NCBI GenBank assembly: GCA_947589185.1
Contig: CANQCK010000009.1
Span: forward strand, 1 to 62,259
Direction: 5' to 3'
Length of the DNA: 62,259 nucleotides
DNA from: an uncultured Clostridia bacterium
GTDB taxonomy: Bacteria; Bacillota; Clostridia; Oscillospirales; Ruminococcaceae
This document shows positions 1-8,832 of this stretch, one piece after another (the stretch's first letter is position 1; each line of letters begins with the position of its first letter). A model generated the notes under the pieces. The model had not been told where the DNA came from. It ran no database searches and worked only from the letters and a program-made list of their open reading frames with translations. The translations under genes were made by a program, and so were the position numbers.

Positions 1-2378
1 GTACCATAGGTACTGCCTTTAAGATGTTTCAGGTGAGGAGTTATCTTGCTTGTGCCGTATCCGGTTATAGCAAATGCGTGCTTACGGATTATTTTTGTAT
101 AATCACTAATAGTATAAGTTTCATCCTCTTTTGCAAGCGGGTAGCATACTAAAATATTATTACCTGTACCCGAAATTTGTTCATATAATACTCCATCTTT
201 TGATGTATAAATCTTAGCTCCTGTAGATCCTGTGTTTACAGTATTAATTGCTGTTAATTTTGCACAATTCTCAAATACAGCGTCGCCAAAGCTATCAAGC
301 CTGTAAGGAATTGTTATTGATTCCATTTCAACGCATCCTGAGAAAGCATTACTTCCGATTGAATTAACTGTACCGAATGTAACGTCTTTTAATTTAGAAC
401 ATCCGCTGAATGCACTACTTCCAATAGTACCGCTAGGAATTGTAATAGATTCAAGGCTTGTACAGTTACTAAATGTCGATGAACCGATAGATTCTAAGTC
501 TTTAGGTAATTGAACTAACATAAGACTTGAGCATCCGCTGAATGCACTGCTTTCGATATTCTTAACCTTTGAAGGAATCATTACAGCCTTAAGACCTGTG
601 CTTGCAAATGCACTTGAGTCGATTGTTTCTACAGTATCAGCCCATGTAATGTTGTTAAGTGATGAACATCCGTTAAATGCTGAAGAACCTACTTTTGTTA
701 TTCCGTTTTCAAGTGTCAGGTCAGTAAGTTTTTTACAGCCATAGAATGCACTGCTTGGTACTTCACCAAGGTGACCCGGAACAGTAAGTGATGTAATACC
801 TAAATTTGAAAAAGCATTACTTCCGATAGTTTTTACTGTTTCAGGAATTGTAAGCTCTGTAATACTTGAACAATTATAGAAAGCATTGCTTCCGATAGAC
901 TCAACTGATGCCGGAATTTTCATTGATTTGATTGCAGAACAATTATAGAATGCATAATCCGGAATGCTTGTCAAAGCACTTGAAAGTGTTAGACTAGTAG
1001 CTGCTGAACAGCCATTGAAAGCATTCTTTCCTAATGTTGTTACTGTGTTAGGGATTGTAATGCCTGTCATTTTACAGTTCTGGAATGCGTAATCGCCGAT
1101 TGTTGTCAATTTGCCGTCTGCAAATGAAAGCGATGTAACTCCGCAGTTTGCATAAGCATAATTTCCGATTGATATTACTCCGGCAGGTATCGAAACAGTT
1201 TTAAGTGCCGAGCATTTCTGGAATGCATAAGCACCGATTGATTTAACTGAGCCTGATAATTTAATAGTTGCCAAAGCTGTACAAGAATCAAACGCATAAT
1301 CAGGAATATCTGTCAGCTTGCTTGGTGCTTCAAAAGTAACAGTTGCAAGCTTGCTGCAGCTTTGGAAAGCGTTTAATCCCATTGTTGTTACATTTGCAGG
1401 GATTTCGATAGATTCAAGCTTATTACAGCTCAAGAAAGCCTTTTCGCCGATTTCTGTTAAAGTACTTGGCAAATCAATTGCGGTAAATCCTGCGTTTGTA
1501 CAGTTATAGAATGCCTGACTTCCGATTGATGTCAAAGCAGAACCCTCAGCGAATTCAACGCTTGTAAGACCTGTACAGCCTGAGAATGCCTGAGCACCGA
1601 TAGTCTTAACTGATGCTGGTATGCTGATTGTAGCCAGCTTTGCACATGACATAAATGTCTTATCGCTAATAGATTCAAGCTTGCTTGGAATTGTAAATCC
1701 TGTGAGCTTATTACAGCCTTGGAAAGCTCCTGTTCCGATAGATGTTACAGTATCCGGGATTGCAATTGAAGTAAGGGCAGTGTTATTGTTGTTATAGAAA
1801 CAAGTTTCACCGATACTTGTCAATTGGCTTTCAGGGGCGAATGTAATAGAAGTTGTAGCAGTACCGCCATAGAAAGCGCTGTCTCCGATAGTTTTTACAG
1901 ATGCCGGAATAACAAAAGTTTTTACCCTATTGTTATAGAATACCGAATTACCGATAGTTTCCAGCTTGCTTGGCAAAGTAATTGCAAGCGAAGTGTTGTT
2001 ACATCCGTAAAAAGCACTGTCACCAATAGAAGTAACTGACTCAGGTATAGTTATAGCCTTCATAGCAGTTATGCCATTAAATGCATTAGCACCAATATGA
2101 GTAATACCTTCTTCAATAGTTACCGTATTGATGTTATTCTTCTGGCTGTTCCAAACAGCGTCTGATGCTTTTGCATAGTCGGTCATAATACCTTCGCTGT
2201 CTTCAGAACTCTTATAAATTCTAAGAGTTTTGGCAGTGGTGTCAAGTTCATACCTAACGCCGTTGCCGGCACGTCCGGTTTTAACAGCAGCGGACGCTGT
2301 GATTGTCATTGCGCCGCACAATGCAGAAACAAGCATTGCAGCAGAAGCTAACAACGACAAAATTCTTTTGAATCTCAT
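1..2378 (-). CDS. BspA-like leucine-rich-repeat secreted protein (C-terminus beyond window)
   Basis: The frame is open from an ATG at 2378 to the left edge, about 792 codons without a stop, so the C-terminus is missing. The N-terminus (MRFKRILSLLASAAMLVSAL...) is a classical signal peptide ending near ASA. After about 60 residues the protein is a long run of roughly 23-residue LRR_5 (BspA/TpLRR) repeats of the pattern SIGxxAFxGCxxLxxITIPxSV. Such proteins are exported and usually act in adhesion or carbohydrate and host binding; the ligand cannot be read from sequence. The start is supported by AGAGGAATTGAAA just upstream. It has a consensus promoter and a leader of about 210 nt. A second, shorter BspA-like protein lies at 25.2 kb. 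Surface-protein family is certain; exact role is unknown. Confidence 0.9.
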   Translation of the reverse strand, partial: MRFKRILSLLASAAMLVSALCGAMTITASAAVKTGRAGNGVRYELDTTAKTLRIYKSSEDSEGIMTDYAKASDAVWNSQKNNINTVTIEEGITHIGANAFNGITAMKAITIPESVTSIGDSAFYGCNNTSLAITLPSKLETIGNSVFYNNRVKTFVIPASVKTIGDSAFYGGTATTSITFAPESQLTSIGETCFYNNNNTALTSIAIPDTVTSIGTGAFQGCNKLTGFTIPSKLESISDKTFMSCAKLATISIPASVKTIGAQAFSGCTGLTSVEFAEGSALTSIGSQAFYNCTNAGFTAIDLPSTLTEIGEKAFLSCNKLESIEIPANVTTMGLNAFQSCSKLATVTFEAPSKLTDIPDYAFDSCTALATIKLSGSVKSIGAYAFQKCSALKTVSIPAGVISIGNYAYANCGVTSLSFADGKLTTIGDYAFQNCKMTGITIPNTVTTLGKNAFNGCSAATSLTLSSALTSIPDYAFYNCSAIKSMKIPASVESIGSNAFYNCSSITELTIPETVKTIGSNAFSNLGITSLTVPGHLGEVPSSAFYGCKKLTDLTLENGITKVGSSAFNGCSSLNNITWADTVETIDSSAFASTGLKAVMIPSKVKNIESSAFSGCSSLMLVQLPKDLESIGSSTFSNCTSLESITIPSGTIGSSAFSGCSKLKDVTFGTVNSIGSNAFSGCVEMESITIPYRLDSFGDAVFENCAKLTAINTVNTGSTGAKIYTSKDGVLYEQISGTGNNILVCYPLAKEDETYTISDYTKIIRKHAFAITGYGTSKITPHLKHLKGSTYG

Positions 2379-2596
2379 TTTCAATTCCTCTTTTCTTCAA
2401 AAATATTCCTTAAATATAATTTTTAATAAGCAAATAGCTTATGATGTTTTACCGCTTTATGGGCAGTAAACAGTGACCCTCCTTCTTTGTTCAAATTTGA
2501 AATTCCGCAAATTCACACTTACGGGGATGATGGGATGAAGTGCAACCTTACAGATTTCATGAAACGAAAACACCATACAGTGCTTAAGATACCACA

Positions 2597-2625
2597 ATTA
2601 TATCACCGCAAAATAACTTTGTCAA
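2597..2625 (-). promoter_or_regulatory. Consensus SigA promoter of the BspA-like gene
   Basis: Read on the minus strand this is TTGACA, 17 bases, TATAAT, a perfect vegetative promoter. Transcription would begin near 2590, leaving a leader of about 210 nt before the ATG at 2378. The leader contains an orphan AAGGAGGG (about 2478-2485) with no ATG, GTG or TTG at a suitable distance, and a small ACTGC/GCGGT hairpin just after it. No known riboswitch consensus was recognised. Confidence 0.8.
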
Positions 2626-2947
2626 CACCATAGAATACAATTTTTCCACAAATTTTTTTAAGAAAAAAGCATAAAAACGCCGAAAAAGCTATATTTAGGG
2701 ATAATTTAATACCAAAAAGAGCCTGAAAAACTCCAATTATTATAACAAATTCATTATTTATACATACAATTTGGTCAAATTAGAGTAAATTCAGGAGATA
2801 ATTCTTACTATTTGCACAAAAAAATTATTTTTTAAGATAAAACGGAATCTTAAAAAATAAAAGTTTAGAAATTGTTTACATTCTATACAAATTTGCCCTA
2901 CAAATTTTCACATAAATCCCAACAGACGTAATTATTCAAAAAAAACG
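2626..2947. other. AT-rich intergenic stretch without a gene
   Basis: About 320 bases between the BspA promoter and the galT terminator. The stretch is very AT-rich with many oligo-A and oligo-T runs. I see no ORF with a ribosome binding site, no repeat and no RNA gene. Confidence 0.6.
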
Positions 2948-2982
2948 CAGAAAAGCTGTGCCGCAAAAAATTGAAGCACAGC
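2948..2982 (-). terminator. Rho-independent terminator of galT
   Basis: On the minus strand GGCTGTG and CACAGC pair around an AT-rich loop, followed by CTTTTC and then a further T-rich run. It lies directly after the galT stop codon. Confidence 0.75.
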
Positions 2983-2990
2983 CATAATAA

Positions 2991-3962
2991 CTACTTACTA
3001 TTCTCAACATATTTCTCATACGCCATACGGAGTTCTTTAGAAGTTTCCTCAGGGCAAGTGGGGTTACAATGAGCCCAGACGCCTGTTTCCGAAGAGGCAT
3101 TGAACTTAATTTTATCAGCCGATCTCATTGGCGGAAAGAACTCAATATGGAAGTGAAAATCCTTAGAGAAGTCACCGCTGTTGACGGGAGCGTTATGCAT
3201 ACACATCATATAAGGGAATTTAAAATCAAACAGGCTGTCGAGCATACCGACAGTTTGCTTTATGGTCTGACCGAGCACATACTTTTCTTCCTTATTGAAA
3301 TCGGTAATATACTGTTTATGATCATTTGCGAAGATATATACGCCGTACGGATACTCAGTAAAGAATGGCAGAAACACAGTGAAGTACTTATTCTTAAAAA
3401 TAATTCTTCTGCCGTCTGCAATTTCGTGCTCGAGCATATCGCAGTAAATACATTTACCTTTTTCCGCAATATGTTCTTTAGCAGATTGAATTTCCAGCTG
3501 TATTTTCTTAGGAACGAAGGGGTATCCATACATCTGACCGTGCGGGTGAGGCATAGTAACGCCCACAGCCTCTCCCCTATTTTCGAATATAAACACATAC
3601 TTGATTTTCTCATCACTAGCCATTGCAGAAAATCTTTCGCACCACAGATCGACTAACTTTGCAATATGGTCGTCAGAAAGCTCAGGCAAAGTTGCAGTAT
3701 GGCTTGGCGAATACAGAATGACTTCGCATTTTCCATAATTTTTATCTACCTTAAAAAAGTCATTTGCAACATCATCCGGCTCAGGCGGGTTCTGAGAAAG
3801 TGCAGGAAAATCATTATCATATTTCATCACTTCATAATCGGGAACATTCCCGAACGACGGACAAAACGGACAATAGTCCTTAGGCATTTGCGGTCTTGCC
3901 TGTCTGTTTGAAGCTATCATAACCCAATCCTTAGTTAACGGATGCCATCTAAGCTCTGCCAT
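2991..3962 (-). CDS. galT: Galactose-1-phosphate uridylyltransferase
   Basis: GalT swaps UDP between UDP-glucose and galactose-1-phosphate in the cytoplasmic Leloir pathway. The 323-residue protein has the class I HIT-fold signature HPHGQ at residues 139-143, whose second His carries the uridylyl intermediate. It also has the metal-site CPFC pair (Cys31, Cys34) and the C-terminal FHFHIEFFPP block. Start choice: an upstream in-frame ATG at 3989 exists, but the ATG at 3962 (MAELRWHPLT) fits the family N-terminus and has AAGGTGATT upstream. A perfect GCCTTTG-TGTTT-CAAAGGC hairpin and a second purine-rich AGGAAAGGAA lie just before it. galK and galE are not in the window. The gene follows the P-type ATPase on the same strand with a 177-base gap. 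Confidence 0.92.
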   Translation of the reverse strand: MAELRWHPLTKDWVMIASNRQARPQMPKDYCPFCPSFGNVPDYEVMKYDNDFPALSQNPPEPDDVANDFFKVDKNYGKCEVILYSPSHTATLPELSDDHIAKLVDLWCERFSAMASDEKIKYVFIFENRGEAVGVTMPHPHGQMYGYPFVPKKIQLEIQSAKEHIAEKGKCIYCDMLEHEIADGRRIIFKNKYFTVFLPFFTEYPYGVYIFANDHKQYITDFNKEEKYVLGQTIKQTVGMLDSLFDFKFPYMMCMHNAPVNSGDFSKDFHFHIEFFPPMRSADKIKFNASSETGVWAHCNPTCPEETSKELRMAYEKYVENSK

Positions 3963-3999
3963 ATTAATCACCTTGCCTTTGAAACACAAAGGCTTCCTT

Positions 4000-4020
4000 T
4001 CCTGCGTGATAGATTACGCT
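4000..4020 (-). repeat. GCGTGA...TCACGC palindrome, copy 1
   Basis: In the gene direction this reads AGCGTAATCTATCACGCAGGA, a dyad with one mismatch followed by AGGA, in the galT leader. Near-identical dyads followed by CAGGA occur at 6804-6825 and 44648-44670. Confidence 0.6.
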
Positions 4021-4139
4021 TCACTTATTGCAGCAAATTTCTTATAATTGCCGCAACAGTTAAATAATGAACATAGTATAACATATTTCTAATTAATTTG
4101 CAACCGCCGCAGTTGATTATTAATTTAATTCAATATGTA

Positions 4140-6791
4140 CTAATTACTTATCTTATCAATTACTATAGACAAAAGCGGCACCATCACAGCACAAGCTGTT
4201 GAAACAAACAGCATTTTAAAATCAAGAGGAACAGTAGAAAATATTACAGACATAGCAGGCATATAGATCACGATAATCAATACTATCAATGAAGTAACCA
4301 CAGAAAAAATCAAAAAGAGGTTATTAAGCGGTTTTATTCTCAAAAGACTTTTATCCTTACTTTTACATTCAAAAACGTGTACAAGCTGACTTAATACAAG
4401 TGTAAACAAAGCACAGGTTCTTGCCACAGGCTCTCCCTCTCCGAGGGCAAGTGCCATAACGAAACTCGCCAGAGTGCAAAGACCTATAAATATACCTCTA
4501 AAAATGATTTTTGACAGCAGTCCGCCCGAGAAGAAGTTGTCATCAGGTTTTCTAGGGGGCTTATGCAGAATATCATCGTCAACGGGCTCAAGACCAAGTG
4601 CCACTGCCGGAAGCCCGTCGGTAACGAGATTTACAAGAAGTATTTGTGCCGGCAGAAGCACAATAGGCAATCCCATTAAAATTCCTATAAACATAACGCA
4701 CACTTCGCCTATATTGCACGACAAAAGGTATCTTACAAACTTTCTGATATTCTGAAATATACCCCGTCCGTTTTTTACCGCCATAACGATCGTCTTGAAA
4801 TTATCGTCCAGAAGAGTAATATCGCTTACGCTCTTTGTAACGTCAGTTCCGCTTCCCATTGCTATTCCCACAGAAGCCTCTTTAATTGCCGGAGCGTCGT
4901 TTACTCCATCGCCTGTCATTGCGACAATTTCACCGCTCCCCTTTAATAACCTTACTATTCTCAGCTTGTGTGCGGGGCTTACCCTCGACAGTACCCTTAC
5001 CTTTTTAAGTGCCAAGCTAAGCTCCTGATCGTCCATTTCATCTATTTCACTTCCGTTTAAAGCCTCGTCCTCGCTTTTTATTATTCCAGCCCTCCTTGCA
5101 ATTTCACAGGCAGTCAGCTTATGATCGCCGGTAAGCATAATTACCTTGATTTTTGCCCGCTTGCAAAGTGCGATAGAACGTTTTATTTCAGGTCTCAAAG
5201 GATCAAGCAACCCCATAATGCCGAGAAAAATACGTTTTTCTCCTACAATCTCAGAAAAAGCAATAACTCTCAGTCCCTTTTTTGACATTTCATCTCGCTT
5301 TTGCTCTATTGCCTTGACCTCTGTAATTCCAAGCTGTTTAAGCTCTTTATCCTGGAAATAATACTCGCAGTTATCTATGATAACATCTAAAGCACCTTTG
5401 GTATACTCAATTTCAATACCTGATTTATCCTCTACTCTTACGGTCATTTTGCGTTTTTCGCTTTCAAAGGGATCTTCAAAAAGTCTTACAAAACTCTCGC
5501 CCTCCGAAGTTATATTAGCAGCCATACCTGCTATTTTCATTGCAGCCTCTAACGGGTCTCCTGACGTTTCATATGTTTTTAGAATATTTCTTCGGTTTCT
5601 TGAATTATTACCTATAAGCTGTTCTTTAATTGATACTTTTGAATTATTGCACGCAACTCCGCATCTTAACATTTCATAAAGCGACGGCAAAGCTATAGGT
5701 TCTGCTTTAATATCCTCCCCCTTTAAATAGAATGCTCCGCTGCCGTTTGAATCTCTGAGTTCAAAATCGTTTTCAACAGTAGAAAGCTCTGATACCTTCA
5801 TTTTGTTCTCGGTTAAAGTACCTGTCTTATCTGTGCATATCACCGTTGCCGAGCCTAACGTTTCAACCGAGTGAAGCCTTCTGACCAGTGCATTTTTCTT
5901 TAACATTCTCGAAACAGCCAGTGCAAGTGCAATAGTAACAGCTGCGGGAAGCCCCTCCGGAATTGCCGCAATAGCTATAGTAATTCCGGTCATAAGCATG
6001 GTAAAAACATTCTCACCGCGTATTATTCCGGCAGTTGTAACTATTACGCAAACCGCCATACAAATTACCGCAAGCACTTTTGACAGTGATTTCAGCTTAG
6101 CCTGCAAGGGTGTTTCGCCCGACTCTATTGAATGGAGCATACTCCCGACCTTACCCATCTGGGTATCCTTACCTGTGCTTGTAGCCTCTGCAACAGCATT
6201 GCCTCTGGTAACTACTCCTCCCATATACAGCATATACGGCAAATTCAATTCTGCAAAGAAGTTTTCATTATCCCTTGCTCTTTTTGAAACAGCTTTTGAT
6301 TCGCCTGTTAAAACAGATTCATCACAGCTTAAATAATTCTGCTCTTTTATATATGCGTCACACGGTATTCTGTCGCCTGTTTCTACCTCAAAAACGTCTC
6401 CTATAACTATATCTTCAGATGGTATTTTTATAAGCCTTCCGTCACGGTAAACCTTAGCCGTCGGTGCCGCAAGCTTTTCTAATGACATAAGCGTTCGCTC
6501 TGTTCTGAATTCCTGAATAAATCCGATTATTGAATTAAGTGCAACTATAATTAATATTGTAAATGCGTCATATATCTCTCCTACCAATACAGATACAACT
6601 GTCGCACATAAGAGAATAATCACAAGAATATCCCTGAACTGATTTCCGAATATCTTTAAAACATTCGGCTTTTTTGGTTTCTCAAGCTGATTTTTGCCAT
6701 ATAGCTTTTGTCTTCTTTTAGCTTCGTCGCTGCTCAGCCCTATCATATTTTCCTTTTTTTCGATTTTGTTTTGCTCAAGTATATCAAGCAT
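4140..6791 (-). CDS. P-type cation-transporting ATPase, Ca2+ (SERCA/PMR1) type
   Basis: An 883-residue integral membrane pump that couples ATP hydrolysis to cation export, probably Ca2+. Visible landmarks in order: N-terminal cation-ATPase domain, actuator motif TGES at 162-165, membrane motif PEGLP at 278-282 (typical of P2A Ca2+ pumps), phosphorylation motif DKTGTLT starting at Asp321, TGDGVNDAPAIK hinge motif, and a C-terminal set of membrane helices with NLVTDGLPA. Length is normal for the family. The start at 6791 has GGAGG 7 bases upstream. It is divergent from a plus-strand cluster that holds a Ca2+/Na+-type antiporter and polyphosphate kinase, which fits a role in calcium homeostasis; substrate is inferred from motifs only. 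Confidence 0.92.
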   Translation of the reverse strand: MLDILEQNKIEKKENMIGLSSDEAKRRQKLYGKNQLEKPKKPNVLKIFGNQFRDILVIILLCATVVSVLVGEIYDAFTILIIVALNSIIGFIQEFRTERTLMSLEKLAAPTAKVYRDGRLIKIPSEDIVIGDVFEVETGDRIPCDAYIKEQNYLSCDESVLTGESKAVSKRARDNENFFAELNLPYMLYMGGVVTRGNAVAEATSTGKDTQMGKVGSMLHSIESGETPLQAKLKSLSKVLAVICMAVCVIVTTAGIIRGENVFTMLMTGITIAIAAIPEGLPAAVTIALALAVSRMLKKNALVRRLHSVETLGSATVICTDKTGTLTENKMKVSELSTVENDFELRDSNGSGAFYLKGEDIKAEPIALPSLYEMLRCGVACNNSKVSIKEQLIGNNSRNRRNILKTYETSGDPLEAAMKIAGMAANITSEGESFVRLFEDPFESEKRKMTVRVEDKSGIEIEYTKGALDVIIDNCEYYFQDKELKQLGITEVKAIEQKRDEMSKKGLRVIAFSEIVGEKRIFLGIMGLLDPLRPEIKRSIALCKRAKIKVIMLTGDHKLTACEIARRAGIIKSEDEALNGSEIDEMDDQELSLALKKVRVLSRVSPAHKLRIVRLLKGSGEIVAMTGDGVNDAPAIKEASVGIAMGSGTDVTKSVSDITLLDDNFKTIVMAVKNGRGIFQNIRKFVRYLLSCNIGEVCVMFIGILMGLPIVLLPAQILLVNLVTDGLPAVALGLEPVDDDILHKPPRKPDDNFFSGGLLSKIIFRGIFIGLCTLASFVMALALGEGEPVARTCALFTLVLSQLVHVFECKSKDKSLLRIKPLNNLFLIFSVVTSLIVLIIVIYMPAMSVIFSTVPLDFKMLFVSTACAVMVPLLSIVIDKISN

Positions 6792-6803
6792 TTTAAACCT
6801 CCA

Positions 6804-6825
6804 TCCTGCGTGATAAAATCACGCA
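6804..6825 (-). repeat. GCGTGA...TCACGC palindrome, copy 2
   Basis: A perfect dyad, TGCGTGA-TTTTA-TCACGCA, in the gene direction, followed directly by GGATGGAGG, the ribosome binding region of the P-type ATPase. It could be an operator or an mRNA hairpin that borders the ribosome binding site. Confidence 0.65.
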
Positions 6826-6960
6826 AAGCCGTAAAAGTATATCCTTAAATTGTGTATGTTTTATACTATTCGGCTTGTACTTCAGTTATGCTTGAAATTT
6901 GTTTTTTACTTTACACATTGTCACTTTACTATATAAATAAGCGTCTGTTTATAAAAAATA

Positions 6961-6989
6961 TTGATTTGTATTTTGATTAGTAGTATAAT
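6961..6989 (+). promoter_or_regulatory. Promoter of the PP2C-to-ppk cluster
   Basis: TTGATT, 17 bases, TATAAT on the plus strand. It would give a transcript starting near 6996, about 100 nt before the PP2C start. It is the only strong plus-strand promoter I see before ppk. Confidence 0.75.
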
Positions 6990-7060
6990 ATAATTGTGTA
7001 CTGCAATTAAACGACTGTATTTTTTTATAATACGGTCTTGCTATAAAACAGATTAAATAA

Positions 7061-7098
7061 AAAGGAGAAATGCTCTGAATGAGCATATTAATTTTATG
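7061..7098 (+). promoter_or_regulatory. Ribosome binding site separated from AUG by a hairpin
   Basis: AAAGGAG ends at 7067 and the ATG that fits the PP2C reading frame is at 7096, 28 bases later, too far for normal initiation. The gap holds a perfect hairpin, ATGCTC (7070-7075), TGAAT loop, GAGCAT (7081-7086). Folding it out leaves about 11 bases. Two out-of-frame ATGs (7070, stopping at once; 7079, 13 codons) lie in the same interval, so a leader-peptide reading is also possible. Confidence 0.55.
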
Positions 7099-7851
7099 CG
7101 TTTCAATACTTATGGAATAACCGATACGGGTAAATACAGAAAAAAGAATGAAGACGCTTTAATGGTTGGTGAAAAAATCTGCACAAACGGAGTTTTAGAA
7201 ACCGAGATTGCTCCCCCGTTTTTTGCTGCTGTCTGCGACGGAGTAGGCGGAGAAAAATCAGGAGAGATAGCGGCGTCTCTGACTCTTGAAAAGCTGCTTA
7301 TGACTACATATTCAAAAGTCACCGAGCTTAAAACACGAGTTTTCGGTATACACGACGAGCTTATTGAATACGGCAGAGAACATCCCGAATCATTTAATAT
7401 GCAGACTACCCTCTGCCTTGTTGCTTTCGACGCTGACAATAACATCTCCTGTATAAACGTCGGTGACAGCAGAGCGTACTTATTAAAGTCTGGAAAGCTC
7501 AGACAAATTTCAACCGATCAGTCGCTAAGACAGTTTTTGAATGAGACGGGAAGATCCAAAATATTTGACAAGGAAAAAGATAAAATAAAGCATGTTATCA
7601 TATCATCTTTGGGAAATGCAAGGCAATATCCTATGGTAGACCTTACAAATATTTCAGACAAACTAGAGCGTGGAGATATTTTGATGATTTGCTCAGACGG
7701 TGTTTACGATAAATTATCTGATAAGTATATAAAAGAAGTTCTCAGCTCTTCAAATGCCATAAGAACAAAAGCAGAAAATCTTATTGATAAAGCTATAGAA
7801 AACAAAAGCCGGGATAATCTTTCGGTTATACTTATTGAGGTTAAGGAGTAG
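7096..7851 (+). CDS. PP2C-family serine/threonine protein phosphatase
   Basis: A 251-residue cytosolic metal-dependent phosphatase of the PPM/PP2C family. Metal-binding and catalytic motifs are in place: KNEDA near residue 17-21, CDGVGGEKSGE near 50-60, NVGDSRAY near 125, CSDGVYDKLSD near 200 and SRDNLSVI near the C-terminus. These enzymes reverse Ser/Thr phosphorylation, commonly opposing a Hanks-type kinase; no kinase gene is in this window, unlike the usual prpC-prkC arrangement. It is the first gene of a plus-strand run and its translation signal is unusual, with a hairpin between the Shine-Dalgarno sequence and the ATG. Confidence 0.9.
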   Translation: MRFNTYGITDTGKYRKKNEDALMVGEKICTNGVLETEIAPPFFAAVCDGVGGEKSGEIAASLTLEKLLMTTYSKVTELKTRVFGIHDELIEYGREHPESFNMQTTLCLVAFDADNNISCINVGDSRAYLLKSGKLRQISTDQSLRQFLNETGRSKIFDKEKDKIKHVIISSLGNARQYPMVDLTNISDKLERGDILMICSDGVYDKLSDKYIKEVLSSSNAIRTKAENLIDKAIENKSRDNLSVILIEVKE

Positions 7852-7968
7852 CTTTAAAGCCTTCTTCTGATATTTACAGGTCTTTTTCATAAAAAGACTC
7901 GGTTATTTTCACAAGTAATAAATAATAAATTTTATAATGAATAAAATAAATTTGAATCGGAGATTAAA

Positions 7969-8793
7969 ATGTTTGACAGTAAAGAAATTTCGGAATTTTG
8001 CAATAAATATGAGATATGTGACGCACACGCACATATTTTTCCTGAAAAGATCTCAAAAAAAGCAGTTTCGTCAATAGGAAGCTTTTACAGTATTCCTATG
8101 ACCTGCAAAAACGGCATATCAGACGAGCTTATTGAATACGGAAGCAAAATCGGAGTTACCCACTATCTGGTTTGCTCTACAGCTACGGTTCCGCATCAGG
8201 TAGAAAGCATAAACAGCTTTATAATGAACGAGTGCAAACTTCACCCCGAATTTGTCGGTTTCGGAACTCTTCACCCTGATTATGAAAATATAGATGAAGA
8301 GGTAAATAGAATAATAAGTTCCGGCTTAAGAGGAATAAAGATACACCCTGATTTTCAGGAATTTTATATAGACGATGATAAAGCTGAAAAAATATACAAG
8401 GCAATTGAGGGAAAACTCCCTATTCTGATTCATATGGGAGACCCAAGATATGATTATTCACGCCCGAAAAGACTTGAAAGCGTAATAAAAGCGTTTCCGA
8501 ATCTCGATGTATTTGCCGCTCACTTGGGCGGTTACGAGCGATGGGACGAGGCTGTAACCTGTCTTTTTGGGAAAAATGTACATTTTGATTCAAGCTCCTC
8601 GCTGGAATTTCTGTCAGTTGATTACGCAAGAGATATAATAAGAGGTTTTGGACCTGATAAGATATTTTTCGGAACCGATTTTCCTATGTGGGATCATTAC
8701 AGTGAAATTCAACGGTTTATGAGGCTTAATCTGAGTGATGATGAGAACAAAAAGATTCTAAGCGGTAATTTTAAAAAGTATTTTAAACTATAA
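7969..8793 (+). CDS. Amidohydrolase-family (amidohydro-rel 2) metal-dependent hydrolase
   Basis: A 274-residue TIM-barrel protein of the amidohydrolase 2 (PF04909) type. The metal-ligand pattern is visible: DAHAH near residue 19-23, GIKIHPDF near 125, LPILIHMGDP near 150, FAAHLGGYERWDEA near 182 and FFGTDFPMWDH near 240. The family includes decarboxylases and hydrolases; the substrate cannot be told. It has no recognisable ribosome binding site stronger than CGGAGA about 7 bases upstream. It lies 117 bases after the PP2C gene and 39 bases before the antiporter gene on the same strand. Confidence 0.85.
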   Translation: MFDSKEISEFCNKYEICDAHAHIFPEKISKKAVSSIGSFYSIPMTCKNGISDELIEYGSKIGVTHYLVCSTATVPHQVESINSFIMNECKLHPEFVGFGTLHPDYENIDEEVNRIISSGLRGIKIHPDFQEFYIDDDKAEKIYKAIEGKLPILIHMGDPRYDYSRPKRLESVIKAFPNLDVFAAHLGGYERWDEAVTCLFGKNVHFDSSSSLEFLSVDYARDIIRGFGPDKIFFGTDFPMWDHYSEIQRFMRLNLSDDENKKILSGNFKKYFKL

Positions 8794-8832
8794 TGTTTAA
8801 TAATAAATAACAAAGGAGAAGATTGTTAAAAT

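Noticed and set aside
1-2378. Tandem DNA repeat array at the left edge
   Set aside because: The repetition is explained by the LRR coding repeats; it is open in one frame throughout.
3069-3911. Plus-strand frames of 195 and 81 codons within galT
   Set aside because: They are shadows of the galT coding frame on the opposite strand, with no family match and no ribosome binding site.
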